A program made the position numbers and the translations under genes. Below, piece after piece: positions 34,401 through 50,288 of a DNA stretch of 64,000 nt. This DNA is from Ipomoea triloba (lineage: Eukaryota; Streptophyta; Magnoliopsida; Solanales; Convolvulaceae): positions 26,666,316 to 26,730,315 of the forward strand of contig NC_044918.1 of the NCBI RefSeq assembly GCF_003576645.1, given 5' to 3'. The notes beneath the pieces are model-generated. The model saw nothing but the letters and a program-made list of their open reading frames with translations. It had not been told where the DNA came from and did no database searches. Within the stretch, counting starts at the first letter, position 1. Each line of letters begins with the position of its first letter.

Positions 34401-37058
34401 AGATATCTTCAATTCTTCATTAAGCACATGGTAAATAGCTTTATGAGTTACCTTCATAGTAGATGAGACAATGAAAGAATACTATTTAAGTGTTCCATTG
34501 ATTGCTAAGTACCAAGGAACCAATTTTATTAAAGAGATTATTAGTCATGTTATGTTTTATATTATATAGTTTGTATTTAGTGGTTTATATTCAGTCAATA
34601 CTAACCTCCTATAGATTAGGAGAGATCTATGTAAACTCTAGTATAGGGACACTGTAATTTGTTGTGATTGAATTATCGAGGTTCCTACGTTCATCGAGAT
34701 CAATAACTATCAATGAGTCCATCATATTTAGAATAATAAAATGGAAGCAAGAAATGTCAGCAGTATAGCATAAAGGGAGCTATTTAAAAGGTGGAAATTT
34801 TTATTGCAATAAACAGATAAAGTAAAGGAAAGGAGTTGGAAACAATAAAAAGAATTGCAGATGATGTGCGTGTGTGCGTGTGTATATTGTGAAAAACATT
34901 CATAATATACCATTTGATCATTATAATCTTTTCCTGAATAGGAGTTCGACTGTCCAGTTGCCTCACTGAATCTCTTGTCTGCCACATCCTTTAATCTTTT
35001 CTGTACATCAGCCGGCTGAAGTGGTGATGAATATTGCTGCTTCAAATAGATCACATCCTTTCCCCCCATCTTCACACCAACAATGACATGGGTACCATAT
35101 TTCTCAATAAAGCTGGAAAAACATGGAAAAATGACATTCTAGAGTAATGTGAAACAAAACTAATTTCTTGATGTCAACTGCCATTCTGACCAAGAAAAAT
35201 TAATCTTGATCACAACTATAAAGTATTAAAAGTAAATTACAATGTTTTAGTTGATCTAAAATAATACTGAATGCACTAGAAAACAATTGTAAGGAGTCCA
35301 GGAGCACTAGAGATGTGTGCTTGTGCATAAAGAGCTTGCTTAATGTGCTATAGCTTTTAGATATAACCACAAATTATGAGGCATTAACTAACTGGCACAA
35401 ATTTTTACGTTACCTTGAGCATTTTTCACTCATTAAAATTAGAGCAATTATACATGTTTCAAAGAAAGAAATTCCAATGAAAACCATTTTCTTACTTTGC
35501 CAAAGCTGCAGGTTCCCATGATGATGGAACAGCTTGTTTGACATGATCACATAAAGCCACCTGAGACTTCTCGAGTGCAATGCTGTAGAGGGAAATGAAG
35601 ACCCCATCAAAAGCAAGAGCTTTTGTGTACGCAGCATCTTTCTGCCAGCAACCAGTGAACTCAAAAGCAGCATTGAAATGGCCAGTTGGAATCTTTCCAG
35701 AGAGGCCTAGTTCCTGGTTAAATTGTTCTGACATCTAGGATAAACAACCAATCAGTGAGTTTAAAAAGTATCCAAAAATGGATGTTAGTGCAAAAGATAG
35801 TTTAAACACCAATTAATAATATCAGTAAAACCAAAATATCTCAGATGGCATAAGTTCAATATTGCATTCATTGTTTATATACATTTTATTGAAACTAGAT
35901 AAATGAATGGAAAGAACAGATATAAATTGAAAACCCTACTATTATTTCATAAGCAAAAAGAAACAATAAAACAAAAGTCAAGATAGTTTACCTCCTATTT
36001 TTAAATTTTATAAATCTAGACATTTTTAAATGAAGCTTATGCTTATGCAGTTTATGCTTGACAAAGATGCATTAAAGCTGAAAACCAAATTTCAGGGGTA
36101 AATTCATGTGCTGGTAGGTACAAAGATATTGCCATGTAAAGGGTAACACTTGTGTGAGACTACCTCACGGGTCTTAATCCGTGAGACGGTTCGGGTCAAC
36201 ATAATTTGGGTCATAAAAACTAAACAAAGACCAACTCAAAATACTAACTAGGACCCAAATTATGTTGACCCATCCGTGAGACGGCCTCAGACAAGTTTTT
36301 TTGGTCACAATGAGGCTTTCAATCAGGCAACTTTAAAATAGAAAGTATTTTCATTTAGAAATGTTACAAAGAATTTCTTGTGAAACGAAATACTAATAAC
36401 ATCTCTCATGTGCCAAACACTAATCAACATGACACCGAATGGTAAAGGTAGACACATACAAGAAAATGAAAATTTGAAGCTCATCAGGAACATTGGATAC
36501 ACTCTTCTTAATTTTGTTTCAGATTCATTAATTCTCAACAATAAAGTCATGTCAGAATTGAAAACAAGAAACATCTCCACCCTCCACATTCCACAAAGGT
36601 CATTGACAAAATATAAAACAAATTGGAACGAAAAATGAGATTACTAAGAAAATTAAATTTCATTTTCTATATCTTTAACGTACATTTGTTTCATGATATA
36701 ATAAAAGAAATATAAGCATTAATAAATACATAACAAAAAAGATAAATATAATTGAAGTAGTTTTATAAAATACCTGTTGGAAGGGCAGAACATCGGAGCT
36801 AAACCGCATGCGCTCGCCTTTATCACAGTTAATGGACTTGGGAACATTTTGGACGAGAATACCCCCGGGGATAGCGATGTCTCGCACCTGATCATCGTCG
36901 ATGACTATCAGCCGCGAGTCCTTGTCCATGGAAGAATTCCTCTTACAGTACTTGAGCCTCAAGTCGTCTACCATGTCGTACCCCAACCCAATCGACTGTA
37001 TCGCAGCTTCGGCCGCGGCTCTCAGCCTGAGCGCCGCCTCTTTGCTGCTGCTAGCCAT
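31499..37058 (-). CDS. MACPF domain protein (CAD1/NSL1 family, At4g24290-like)
   Basis: Seven exons on the minus strand: 37058-36774, 35734-35496, 35112-34911, 33812-33744, 33413-33227, 32942-32776 and 32179-31499. All have GT-AG borders and phases that join to a 609-residue ORF, a normal family length. The ATG at 37058 (MASSSKEAAL) is used because the upstream in-frame codon is GTG. Residues 1-95 contain GLGYDMVDDLRLKYC and CDKGERMRFSSDVLPFQQ. The MACPF core follows (FEFTGCWQKDAAYTKALAFD, YGTHVIVGVKMGGKD). The later part has LLNGIDGSGFLSHAINLYLR, FLEFQLPRQWAPVF and, near the end, GYWVVSGARLVVDKGKVSV. The family adopts a perforin-like fold but in plants acts as a negative regulator of salicylate-linked cell death. 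No signal peptide is evident. Intron 1 carries a MITE at 36147-36297. Confidence 0.93.
36147..36297. mobile_element. Fold-back MITE in intron 1 of the MACPF gene
   Basis: The ends ACTTGTGTGAGAC and, inverted, ACTTGTCTGAGGCCGTCTC, plus the inner GGGTCAACATAATTTGGGTC present in both orientations, make a hairpin of about 150 bp. The GTGAGACGG phrase recurs. It appears as a non-autonomous DNA element of uncertain superfamily. Confidence 0.75.
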
Positions 37059-37400
37059 CACCGCAACACTCGAATCAAAATTCAGTTCAGCCCTCGAAAG
37101 TTGACAATTTTAGAATCTCTCCATCTCTGCGATGAATGAATGATTGACGACTTTGTATTCTGGTTTGACGGTTCAAAACCAACCAAGATTTTGAATAGAA
37201 TAGAAAAGAAACCAAACAGTAAGTAATTGTGGGGTAGACGAAGAAGTCATAATTGTGGTTTGTCAAATGTGATTTAATAAGACGAAATTGGTTAGGTTTA
37301 GTGTGAAGATGACGAGTAGATGAGTTGAATTTGAGCATTTTTTCCAGAATTCAGGGGGAGGAGAGAGAGATAGAGAAATATATATATATATATATATGGG
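37059..37400 (-). promoter_or_regulatory. 5' leader and proximal promoter region of the MACPF gene
   Basis: The region upstream of the ATG at 37058 has a purine-rich GA tract (37349-37378) and a short (TA)n run at 37377-37396 that could serve as a TATA region. No transcription start can be fixed from sequence alone. Confidence 0.4.
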
Positions 37401-37699
37401 ATTTGATTTGTCAAACGTCAGACCGGGAAGGGATTAATCGAAGGGAACCGAACCGAGAGGGAGAGCATTTAATTCCTTTTTAAAGATTAAATACGGAAAG
37501 GAAAAGGTCAAAGGTATCATGCCGCCGTTAGTTAGTTTACAGCTTCCTGGAGACCGGAGTAAAAGGTAACTGCCGATGACTCACTTGTCCAATACTTTTC
37601 TTTTACTAGGGTATTTATTTTTGGGTTTTTGACTAAAATAAATATTTTAAACAATTAGGAGACAAAAATATGATTTTTTTAGGGATTGAACAAAAATGG

Positions 37700-38090
37700 A
37701 AAATTTACGTTTGCGAAATGCGTTTGGGGATCCCAAACACGAGTTACTTCTTTTACCTAACAACGCCATTCGCGAATGGAAATGCATCTGGTGTATTTAA
37801 TACGCCAGACGCATTTCCCATTCGCGAATGGGATTGTTGACGTCAAGGGAGACATGCATTTGCGAAATGCGTGTCTCAAATAATACGACATCCGCATTTC
37901 GCATATGCGGATCTCTCACCGGAGTCCCCCGCGAACACTGGCGACTGGTCAAACCCACACGCATTTTGGAAATGTGTTTCTCGTATAATACGGGAAACGC
38001 ATTTCCCAAACGTATATTATCACCCAGAGTCCGGATCGCAAATGGCAACTGCGTTTTTCATCCGCTACCTCCGCATTTCCTCAACGCGAC
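37700..38090. repeat. Cluster of nested palindromes around GCATTTC/GAAATGC
   Basis: CCATTCGCGAATGG occurs at 37766-37779 and again, extended, at 37817-37832. The interval between them is itself a near-perfect hairpin centred on TTTAA at about 37797. Further GAAATGCG or CGCATTTC words follow at about 37863, 37890, 37960 and 37995, and CCGCATTTCGCATATGCGG is also self-complementary. Small overlapping ORFs on both strands here look like products of the symmetry. Confidence 0.65.
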
Positions 38091-39047
38091 TCCATACTTT
38101 TTTTTTTCTAAACACCCAAGTCGCTAAGTTGGAACAATTGGAAAAGTGGTTGGAGCAAGTACTTAAAGGTTTGCGCGCATGGGTGAGGTCGTTGGTTCGA
38201 CTTTGCATATATCTTTTCTGAATCTCTTTTCTGATAACTTTTTTATCATCAGAGAATGGATACTTTGTTTTGTTGTTCATGTATTCAACTTAGATCTTGG
38301 ATGTTAAATTCATGCAAAACTGATATATGAGTTTTATGAAAAACCGACATTTGTTTGATGCCATCAAAGTTGTAATTGAATTTGATGCATAAAAGTAATT
38401 TATGTTTTTAGACAAATTATTTTGGTTATTACATTTATTATTATTTGTTGTCCCAAAATTATTACAAAATGCTCTGTAAAGTTTTTGTTGTTTTTGCTTG
38501 TAATTGTAATTTATTTAATAATACGTATTTTCGTACAAGAAATATTAGCGTCAGCATATCGAAAATGATATATTTTGGCTATGAATGAAAGCTTAGAAAA
38601 AAAAATCAAATAAACTGTTAATGTAAATGTCTTTGAAATTCAATTCCATTTCCGAAAATTACAATAAATGATGAAACATTACATTTGCGTACAACTAACA
38701 AATATTTGATTTATATCTCTGTCATCATCAGAGATTGCAAAACAAACAAGAGAAGAAAATTAAAAAATATTGATAGGGAGTTGTGGGTTTAATTTTGTAA
38801 ACCATTGTACTCCCAACTCTTATCATTTGCAGGCCGTTTTGGCACTGCTAAACGTGAAGATGCACGCTTTAAAATATGTCTTTTCGGAGCATCTAAAGCA
38901 TACATCAATGGCCGTATTGGAAAAGCCCGCATTGACAACCACTTGCAGGGCGGGGCTGTGGTGGTTAAAGGGCTATTCCATTTAACCAACAGGTTGCCCT
39001 CATCATCTTTGATTAGCACCTCCATAACCCCTCCTGGTCATTGGAAT
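38091..39047. other. Intergenic AT-rich stretch
   Basis: No convincing gene was found. Open frames near 38770-39158 on both strands have no recognisable domain. Confidence 0.35.
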
Positions 39048-39360
39048 AGTCATGAAGAAAGCTATCGACAATTTAAGAACAACCCGTTGAGGGAATTTCA
39101 GACGTTCAATTCCCTTAGGCCAAGAGAAACATCGTGGGGTTTAACTGAAACTCAATAACCTCATGGTTGACAATGAAAAGATGATAAATGAAAGTAAAAT
39201 TTCACCAGTCATGAAGAAGGCTATCGACAATTTAAGAGCAACCCGTTGACGGAATTTCAGACGTTCAATTCCCTTAGGCCAAGAGAAACATCGCGGGTTT
39301 TAACTGAAACTCAATAACCTCATGGTTGACAATGAAAAGATGATAAATGAAAGAAAAATT
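39048..39360. repeat. Two-copy tandem repeat, 159-bp unit
   Basis: AGTCATGAAGAA starts at 39048 and again at 39207. The copies share GGGAATTTCAGACGTTCAAT and following sequence with a few substitutions, so this is a genuine diverged duplication and not a contig overlap. Confidence 0.75.
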
Positions 39361-39605
39361 TCCATCCCCTCCAAGCAGTTGAACATAAGGTGTCCATCTT
39401 CAATGGTTCAAGGAAGAAAAACAGTTGTGTAATGGTAGAAAGTAAATTGTGGAGGAAGAAAACGAAATATTTAGAATACAAATGCGTAAAAGTTGTAAGA
39501 GAGAATATATAAACAACGTGTGCTTTTAAAGCCTACTTTGTTTAAAAAATTGTATATTCATATCACTTCACATATAGACTATGTCATAACTCTATATTTT
39601 GACTC

Positions 39606-39806
39606 TACACTAGAATGAGAAACAATATTTTGCTCCTTGCTCTTCCATGAAACTAAATTGCCTCTAAAGAAAACACAATATCTAGTCATAGATCCTAGGT
39701 CGTCTTCTTTGGATCCTACCCAATCAAGATCTATAAAACACTCAATCATGTATATCCATGATTCTCATATATAATTTCATGACCAAGAGTATCTTTCAAG
39801 TAACTA
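39606..39806 (-). pseudogene. Ty1/copia RNase H fragment
   Basis: The minus strand encodes IDLDWVGSKEDDLGSMTRYC followed by VFFRGNLVSWKSKEQNIVS, the conserved RNase H segment at the end of copia polyproteins (first acidic residue in DLDW, then the GNLVSWKSK block). Just upstream in another frame is RYLKDTLGHEIIYE, also typical of this region. It is a short relic with at least one frameshift and no LTRs nearby. Confidence 0.8.
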
Positions 39807-40265
39807 AAAATGTTACAAGTAATTGTCAATTCATAGAATAGTACTAGTTAAAAACTTTCCCTAAATGAATACAGCAAATAATGTCAATTCATAGAATAGT
39901 ACTAGAAACGTAATGGATTAATCTTCCATTCAAGCTACTAATCATTTTAATTCTTACCTTACTAGTACAAAACCACACAAAAGGAGCATAGTGCATATAA
40001 TAGATCCATTAGTTTACATCAAACTTATAAATGTTGAAATTCCAACCACAATTACAGTGACAAAAACATTGAACATTCTTCTAAAATTTTTCTTGTTACC
40101 AGCTTTTATGAAGTGTATGTTGATTAAGATTACATCTATAACGCAACGATTATTCCACCATAATCTCAAGTATGAACTCATTACAAAAGCAACAAGAAGT
40201 TCTTGGTAATGAAATTGAGCTAGAACTAGGCTTGCACCCCAAGTATGGAATTCTTGCAACCCCTC

Positions 40266-43518
<3,253 letters not shown>

Positions 43519-44359
43519 AGAAAACAAAGAAAGATTGCGGGTTTGTTGATGCGAAATGGGAAGAAAGAAGTATGGATTTTATGTTCTACAAGCTTGGGCT
43601 TCGAAATCTCCGAAGAGCGGGCGATTAATACGACGTTATTTTTGGTTGGGACTTTCGTGTGTCGTTGAGCCGACTACTTCAAGTAAATTATTATTTGTCC
43701 CCCAATATCTCGTGTTGTAAAATTAGATCCCCACACTTTTTTTCTTTTTGAATAAAGATTTTCATACTTCTGTGCACTTCATCTTTATCTCATATTGTCA
43801 AACTTTGGTTGTTTGGTAGATTGGTTGGTCATCCTCTCATTAACTAGGTTAGGACATAAATAGCTATGTAATTCTTATTAGGGGAAATCACTCTTGCAAG
43901 TATCAATACTCTACCACCGAAGTTCGATCATGAAATCTTTCTTTGAGGAGAGCCATAAAAATGTCATATGAGCACAAAGTGCTTGAAAATTTTATAATTA
44001 ATATATATATATATAGCCTTTTTTTTTTTGAAAACATATATATAGCCAATTATTTCATGTTAAAATTGGCGAACATTAAATTGGCATCTAACTTGTACTA
44101 TTATTATTTCACATGCCGTTAATATGACATTATTTTGAAATGATGTGGTATAGTAATTCTCAGAAGAACAATAATTTCTTAATTTGAATTTTTTGTCAAT
44201 TTTAACTTATTGGTCAGCTATAAAATTTCACTAGAATGTGAAATGTTAATATAAGCTCATATCAATAACACGCCATGAGTGTCTTCCAAGAAATATAATT
44301 CAATAGAGAGATATGTGAAGAATGAGGAAATTATTAATATTATTATAAGTTTTATTGTG

Positions 44360-44390
<31 letters not shown>

Positions 44391-45466
44391 GATTTTGCCC
44401 ACATTTTCATTGTCAGTAATATTTCATCTTTTTTTGGGCAGTTCATTTTGCTAGCCTACAGCTCACTCTCTCGCCGACTCTCTCAGCGACGGAACCCTCA
44501 TTTTTAGGTAGCTTGTTTATACGCTATTTCGCTTTGATATGATATTTATACATTATATTTGTTTTTATCAATGATACAACCCTGGCCTAAATTTGATACG
44601 GAACCCTAATTTTAGTTTACGAGTAATGATTTTGAAAATAAAGTTTTTGATATTACCTATGGTTTCTGTAATGATATGTGTTTTGGGATTGGTTTCTATT
44701 TCAGCTATACTTTTTAATAGCTATTTTTGCTTTGATATGTTATTTATACATTATATTTGTTTTGATCATTGATACAACCCTAAATTATATTTGGTTCGAA
44801 TAGACTTCCACGTGTTGCCTAAAAAAAAGAGACTTCAACGTGTTGCTTGAAATCCACCTCACACATTGAGGGAATGATGCCTAAGCTGATAGTTGGACTT
44901 CACAATTATTCCCTCAACGTGTGCGGTTTTTTGGGTGACGCGAAGATTTGAACCCATGACCTTTTGGGTGACGCGAAGATATTACATATTATTTTTAAAA
45001 TAATATTATTCTATAACAACTACAATATTATAAAAAAATCATGATGCGTAAGTTATCAAACAAAACATCCATATAAATAAAAAATAACAATAATAAAGAA
45101 CATTCAATAATATTCAAAAAAAGAAATTAATAACATCAGTTATTTTTTTTATCGGCATGCATGACTCATTATAAATTAATAATTATTCATTGAGATATAT
45201 GACTTTGCTCATTCTAAAATAATCTAAATTATTGAGTTTGACTCATTATGAATCATCAAATTTTTTGTATTCATAGCGGTTCAGGTCTGATTAAACTGAA
45301 ACATTGAACCTAAAATTAACAGTTTTGAATTGGAACAGAACCGTAGTAATCGATAAATTTGAAAAAAAAAAGTTATCAAGTTTAACCCCGGAGGTTTAAG
45401 GACATTCTTCCAGTTTTCAGGACAGAACTCTCACAGAGCAAAAACCCCGCCATGAGAGAATAAGAA
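43519..45466. other. Intergenic region between fabG and the 45.5-kb exon
   Basis: It should hold the fabG promoter (minus strand, just above 43518) and the promoter of the plus-strand gene at 45467. An (ATA)n microsatellite lies at 44364-44391. The phrase TTTGAACCCATGACC near 44951 is a reverse B-box-like word, possibly an old SINE. No gene was recognised. Confidence 0.5.
44364..44391. repeat. (ATA)n microsatellite
   Basis: Nine or so trinucleotide units in an intergenic region. Confidence 0.9.
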
Positions 45467-45730
45467 ATGCATTCCAGGATAGGGTTTCTCTTGGGATGCA
45501 CCAGAAGATTTTCGCATTCACTTCTCTCAGCTATTTTCTCGTACCCTGCGGCCCACGAAGTCCGAACAGTCGGTTCACATATCTGCCGGCGTGCTTTACT
45601 TTCTGGCGGCAATGTGAACTTATGCAGGTCCCAGTGGAGGGTATTCTGGCTGGGGGAACGCCGGTTTTGTGGCTACGCCGTTGAGCAGTTTTCTAATGAT
45701 GAACACGAATGCGATTACGAGTCCCATCCA
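45467..45730 (+). CDS. Probable first exon of an organelle-targeted protein (DExH-box helicase-like)
   Basis: ATG at 45467 opens 88 codons. The N-terminus is Arg/Ser/Phe-rich and hydrophobic (MHSRIGFLLGCTRRFSHSLL), typical of a mitochondrial or plastid presequence. It ends YAVEQFSNDEHECDYESHP and is followed by a splice donor GTAATT at 45731. The acidic end resembles, from memory, the segment before the first intron in plant DExH-type RNA helicases; this is tentative. The next exon is not visible before the Athila insertion, and no helicase motif appears up to 64000, so either the intron is very long or this is a stranded fragment. The last part is repeated at 47888 through a contig overlap. 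Confidence 0.45.
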
Positions 45731-48700
45731 GTAATTTTCAATTTATCATACTTTAGCTCTTTTGCCTTTTCCCCAATTTTCCCATCCTCTGTTTTATTAG
45801 TTGAAAAATAATATTTTATTTTTATTTTTAAAAATAAGCTTGAAAGTTGAATCTTGAAATTGTTGGAAAATAGTCTTCTGCTACAGCATTTGAAGGAATG
45901 ACATCTATGCAAATGAATGACATTACAACTATAATTTATGTAGGCAGCAGCACAGAGCTTGCCAAATTATGTAATTATTTGAATAAGTTGGTGGTTGGAC
46001 ATCACAACTATAATTTAAAAAATAACAATATAAAGAAAAGAGTAGTAACAATAACAACAACGATACTTATCTTTAAGCAAGTTGAGATTCGCGATGCCAC
46101 CACCATAGTGAAACATCATTTTTTATATTCATCGCTGAAAGAGCAGCGCCTAAATTCCATGTCGCCACGACCAATAATGGAGATCGCCCGTGGTGGTCCA
46201 GTAGGAGGATTGTGCACATATTCTTCTCTCCGGCTGAGAGTTGAAAACAAATTTATTTGATCAAAGCTCCTTTGGGAACCAAGCATAGATTTTTTCGGTG
46301 TTACAGCATTATCTAGCAGTCTGCTTTATGGGGTACATCTCTTAGAAACTGAAGAACAAGCTCTATTGAATGGTGGAAACTTTCTAAAGTTAGTTTCCTC
46401 CCACCATGGCCCAAAAGAACTACTGAAGCCTTCATCATACTCTTGCTTTGGCTTTTTCCAAATTGCTTGGTCGGCGAAGTTTTTGGATTATTTTAATTTC
46501 CGCGGCCGATGCCCTTGACGATTTGATAAGCCTCCGAGATGCCCTTAAATCAAGCACACATATTAGGGTGTTTTATCACGTCTATAGCATCCTTACATGG
46601 TGAATTATGCTCATAAATGCTTGAAAATCACTAACCGACACACAAAAGCTACTTTTAGCCTAAAGGAGGTGAAACAAGAGCCCCGGGAGCAAATAGGAAC
46701 AAAAGTTGAGCTTAAAGAACAAACCAAGCAAGATCGGAGCCCTGGAGGACCCAACAGGATGGCCACACGCGTGTGAGCGTGCGTGGAAATAATCCAGTAG
46801 CCTCCCACGCACACTCACACGCGTGTGAGCAGGCGTGGAGACTGCATTGCGCGAATTTTGATTAGGGTTGCTTTTTCGGAGACTATTTAAACCCCTTTGA
46901 TGGATTTTCAAAAAAAGTTCCCAGAAAATTAGTTTTCCCTTTCCTTAGTTTTTCCTTTGGAGAACTTTCTCCATTTTTCTTAGTTTTTCATTTCTTAGTT
47001 TAGATAGATCTCTATTGTAGCAAGACAACAAGCTTGGATTAGAGGTTTACTTCACTCTAGGTGATCTCTATTTCATTTCTATTATATTTAGTTATCTTGT
47101 TCTTGGATTAGATTAGCTTTTGTCTTGAATTTCATATCATGAGTAGCTAGTTTAATCTAGGGATTTGGATTGTGTGATTGAATGTTGCTAACGTGATGAT
47201 CTTATCTCTATATCTTGGATTTATATGCTTATGTTGTTGGATTATCTATTCTTGTTTATTGATTGTTGTTTTGATGAGATCTTGATTGGATTTGGCCAAT
47301 CTAGATGAGAGATTGAGTTCTTGACTCTTTCATGTCTTTGATCAGAGTAGGATTTGAAGCTTTACACAATCATAGTTCCTATGGACTTCTTAAGAATAGT
47401 GGGATAGTGTGTAGCTTAAGTGTTTGATAAAATTCCTCTTCGAGCTTTGGATGCTTGAAGGCACTCCTAAGTCAAAGAAGCCTTAGTACACAAAGGTGGA
47501 AAAGGACTAAGACAACACACTCTTGAATAGCCAACATCCTAGCATTCCCGATCCATTACCTTAGTCACACCACAATGCAACATCCATGAGTACTATCCAA
47601 TCCCTACCCCTTTTACATATTTACAAATCCCCTTTTACTTTAATACTCTCCTGCACTCAAACCAAACTTTATGAATCTTCTCACTCACAATCCACCAAAC
47701 ACCACACTCGAATCCCATGCATGATTCAATCAAGTAAACTCCCGAACACTTGACACACATCCACGTCCCTCTTTCGAGATCAACACTCGGGGAGTCACTG
47801 ACTTTCCGTTTTAACATACAAATATCTTTTGACATCTTACCACAAAAAAAACACGCAGTGTCAAAATGGCGCCGTTGCTGGGAAGGNGCCGGTTTTGTGG
47901 CTACGCCGTTGAGCAGTTTTCTAATGATGAACACGAATGCGATTACGAGTCCCATCCAGTAATTTTCAATTTATCATACTTTAGCTCTTTTGCCTTTTCC
48001 CCAATTTTCCCATCCTCTGTTTTATTAGTTGAAAAATAATATTTTATTTTTATTTTTAAAAATAAGCTTGAAAGTTGAATCTTGAAATTGTTGGAAAATA
48101 GTCTTCTGCTACAGCATTTGAAGGAATGACATCTATGCAAATGAATGACATTACAACTATAATTTATGTAGGCAGCAGCACAGAGCTTGCCAAATTATGT
48201 AATTATTTGAATAAGTTGGTGGTTGGACATCACAACTATAATTTAAAAAATAACAATATAAAGAAAAGAGTAGTAACAATAACAACAACGATACTTATCT
48301 TTAAGCAAGTTGAGATTCGCGATGCCACCACCATAGTGAAACATCATTTTTTATATTCATCGCTGAAAGAGCAGCGCCTAAATTCCATGTCGCCACGACC
48401 AATAATGGAGATCGCCCGTGGTGGTCCAGTAGGAGGATTGTGCACATATTCTTCTCTCCGGCTGAGAGTTGAAAACAAATTTATTTGATCAAAGCTCCTT
48501 TGGGAACCAAGCATAGATTTTTTCGGTGTTACAGCATTATCTAGCAGTCTGCTTTATGGGGTACATCTCTTAGAAACTGAAGAACAAGCTCTATTGAATG
48601 GTGGAAACTTTCTAAAGTTAGTTTCCTCCCACCATGGCCCAAAAGAACTACTGAAGCCTTCATCATACTCTTGCTTTGGCTTTTTCCAAATTGCTTGGTC

Positions 48701-48751
48701 GGCGAAGTTTTTGGATTATTTTAATTTCCGCGGCCGATGCCCTTGACGATT

Positions 48752-50091
48752 TGATAAGCCTCCGAGATGCCCTTAAATCAAGCACACATATTAGGGTGTT
48801 TTATCACGTCTATAGCATCCTTACATGGTGAATTATGCTCATAAATGCTTGAAAATCACTAACCGACACACAAAAGCTACTTTTAGCCTAAAGGAGGTGA
48901 AACAAGAGCCCCGGGAGCAAATAGGAACAAAAGTTGAGCTTAAAGAACAAACCAAGCAAGATCGGAGCCCTGGAGGACCCAACAGGATGGCCACACGCGT
49001 GTGAGCGTGCGTGGAAATAATCCAGTAGCCTCCCACGCACACTCACACGCGTGTGAGCAGGCGTGGAGACTGCATTGCGCGAATTTTGATTAGGGTTGCT
49101 TTTTCGGAGACTATTTAAACCCCTTTGATGGATTTTCAAAAAAAGTTCCCAGAAAATTAGTTTTCCCTTTCCTTAGTTTTTCCTTTGGAGAACTTTCTCC
49201 ATTTTTCTTAGTTTTTCATTTCTTAGTTTAGATAGATCTCTATTGTAGCAAGACAACAAGCTTGGATTAGAGGTTTACTTCACTCTAGGTGATCTCTATT
49301 TCATTTCTATTATATTTAGTTATCTTGTTCTTGGATTAGATTAGCTTTTGTCTTGAATTTCATATCATGAGTAGCTAGTTTAATCTAGGGATTTGGATTG
49401 TGTGATTGAATGTTGCTAACGTGATGATCTTATCTCTATATCTTGGATTTATATGCTTATGTTGTTGGATTATCTATTCTTGTTTATTGATTGTTGTTTT
49501 GATGAGATCTTGATTGGATTTGGCCAATCTAGATGAGAGATTGAGTTCTTGACTCTTTCATGTCTTTGATCAGAGTAGGATTTGAAGCTTTACACAATCA
49601 TAGTTCCTATGGACTTCTTAAGAATAGTGGGATAGTGTGTAGCTTAAGTGTTTGATAAAATTCCTCTTCGAGCTTTGGATGCTTGAAGGCACTCCTAAGT
49701 CAAAGAAGCCTTAGTACACAAAGGTGGAAAAGGACTAAGACAACACACTCTTGAATAGCCAACATCCTAGCATTCCCGATCCATTACCTTAGTCACACCA
49801 CAATGCAACATCCATGAGTACTATCCAATCCCTACCCCTTTTACATATTTACAAATCCCCTTTTACTTTAATACTCTCCTGCACTCAAACCAAACTTTAT
49901 GAATCTTCTCACTCACAATCCACCAAACACCACACTCGAATCCCATGCATGATTCAATCAAGTAAACTCCCGAACACTTGACACACATCCACGTCCCTCT
50001 TTCGAGATCAACACTCGGGGAGTCACTGACTTTCCGTTTTAACATACAAATATCTTTTGACATCTTACCACAAAAAAAACACGCAGTGTCA
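48752..50091 (+). repeat. 5' LTR of the Athila element
   Basis: This is a 1340-bp terminal repeat with ACACGCGTGTGAGCGTGCGT words near 48990-49060. The identical copy at 46524-47863 is the contig overlap. Confidence 0.9.
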
Positions 50092-50110
50092 AAATGGCGC
50101 CGTTGCTGGG
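50092..50110 (+). promoter_or_regulatory. Primer-binding region of the Athila element
   Basis: AAATGGCGCCGTTGCTGGGA follows the LTR directly. The TGGCGCCGTTGCCGGGG type of site is characteristic of plant Athila/Tat elements. Confidence 0.75.
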
Positions 50111-50288
50111 AAGGGCAATAGGTTGTCATATGTTTTTGTTTACTTTGATTGCATGAATGCTAGATTTGAGCAATGTTAATCCATTCCACTTTATTTTGTT
50201 TTATTTTTATTTGTTTTTGCTACTTACCCAATTGACTACTTCTAGTCAATTGTGGAATTTCTGTTTCGTTGATAATCTTACTAGGTGA

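Larger units (their letters stand above)
45660..50114. repeat. Unmerged contig overlap around N47887 (2.2 kb)
   Basis: 45660-47886 equals 47888-50114 at a constant offset of 2228. The overlap covers the end of the 45.5-kb exon, its intron start, the whole 5' LTR of the Athila element and its primer-binding site. There is one locus, not two. Confidence 0.93.

Noticed and set aside
37059..37061. Translation start at 37061 for the MACPF gene
   Set aside because: That codon is GTG; the first ATG in frame is 37058, which matches the family's short N-terminus.
38770..39158. Overlapping ORFs of 71-117 codons on both strands
   Set aside because: No recognisable domain, splice context or codon signal; partly within a tandem repeat.
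43519..43527. Start of fabG at 43527
   Set aside because: The codon is TTG, not ATG; the first ATG is 43518.
44850..44990. A tRNA gene suggested by the reverse B-box-like GGTCATGGGTTCAAATC
   Set aside because: No cloverleaf or A box at the right distance was found; at most an old SINE remnant.
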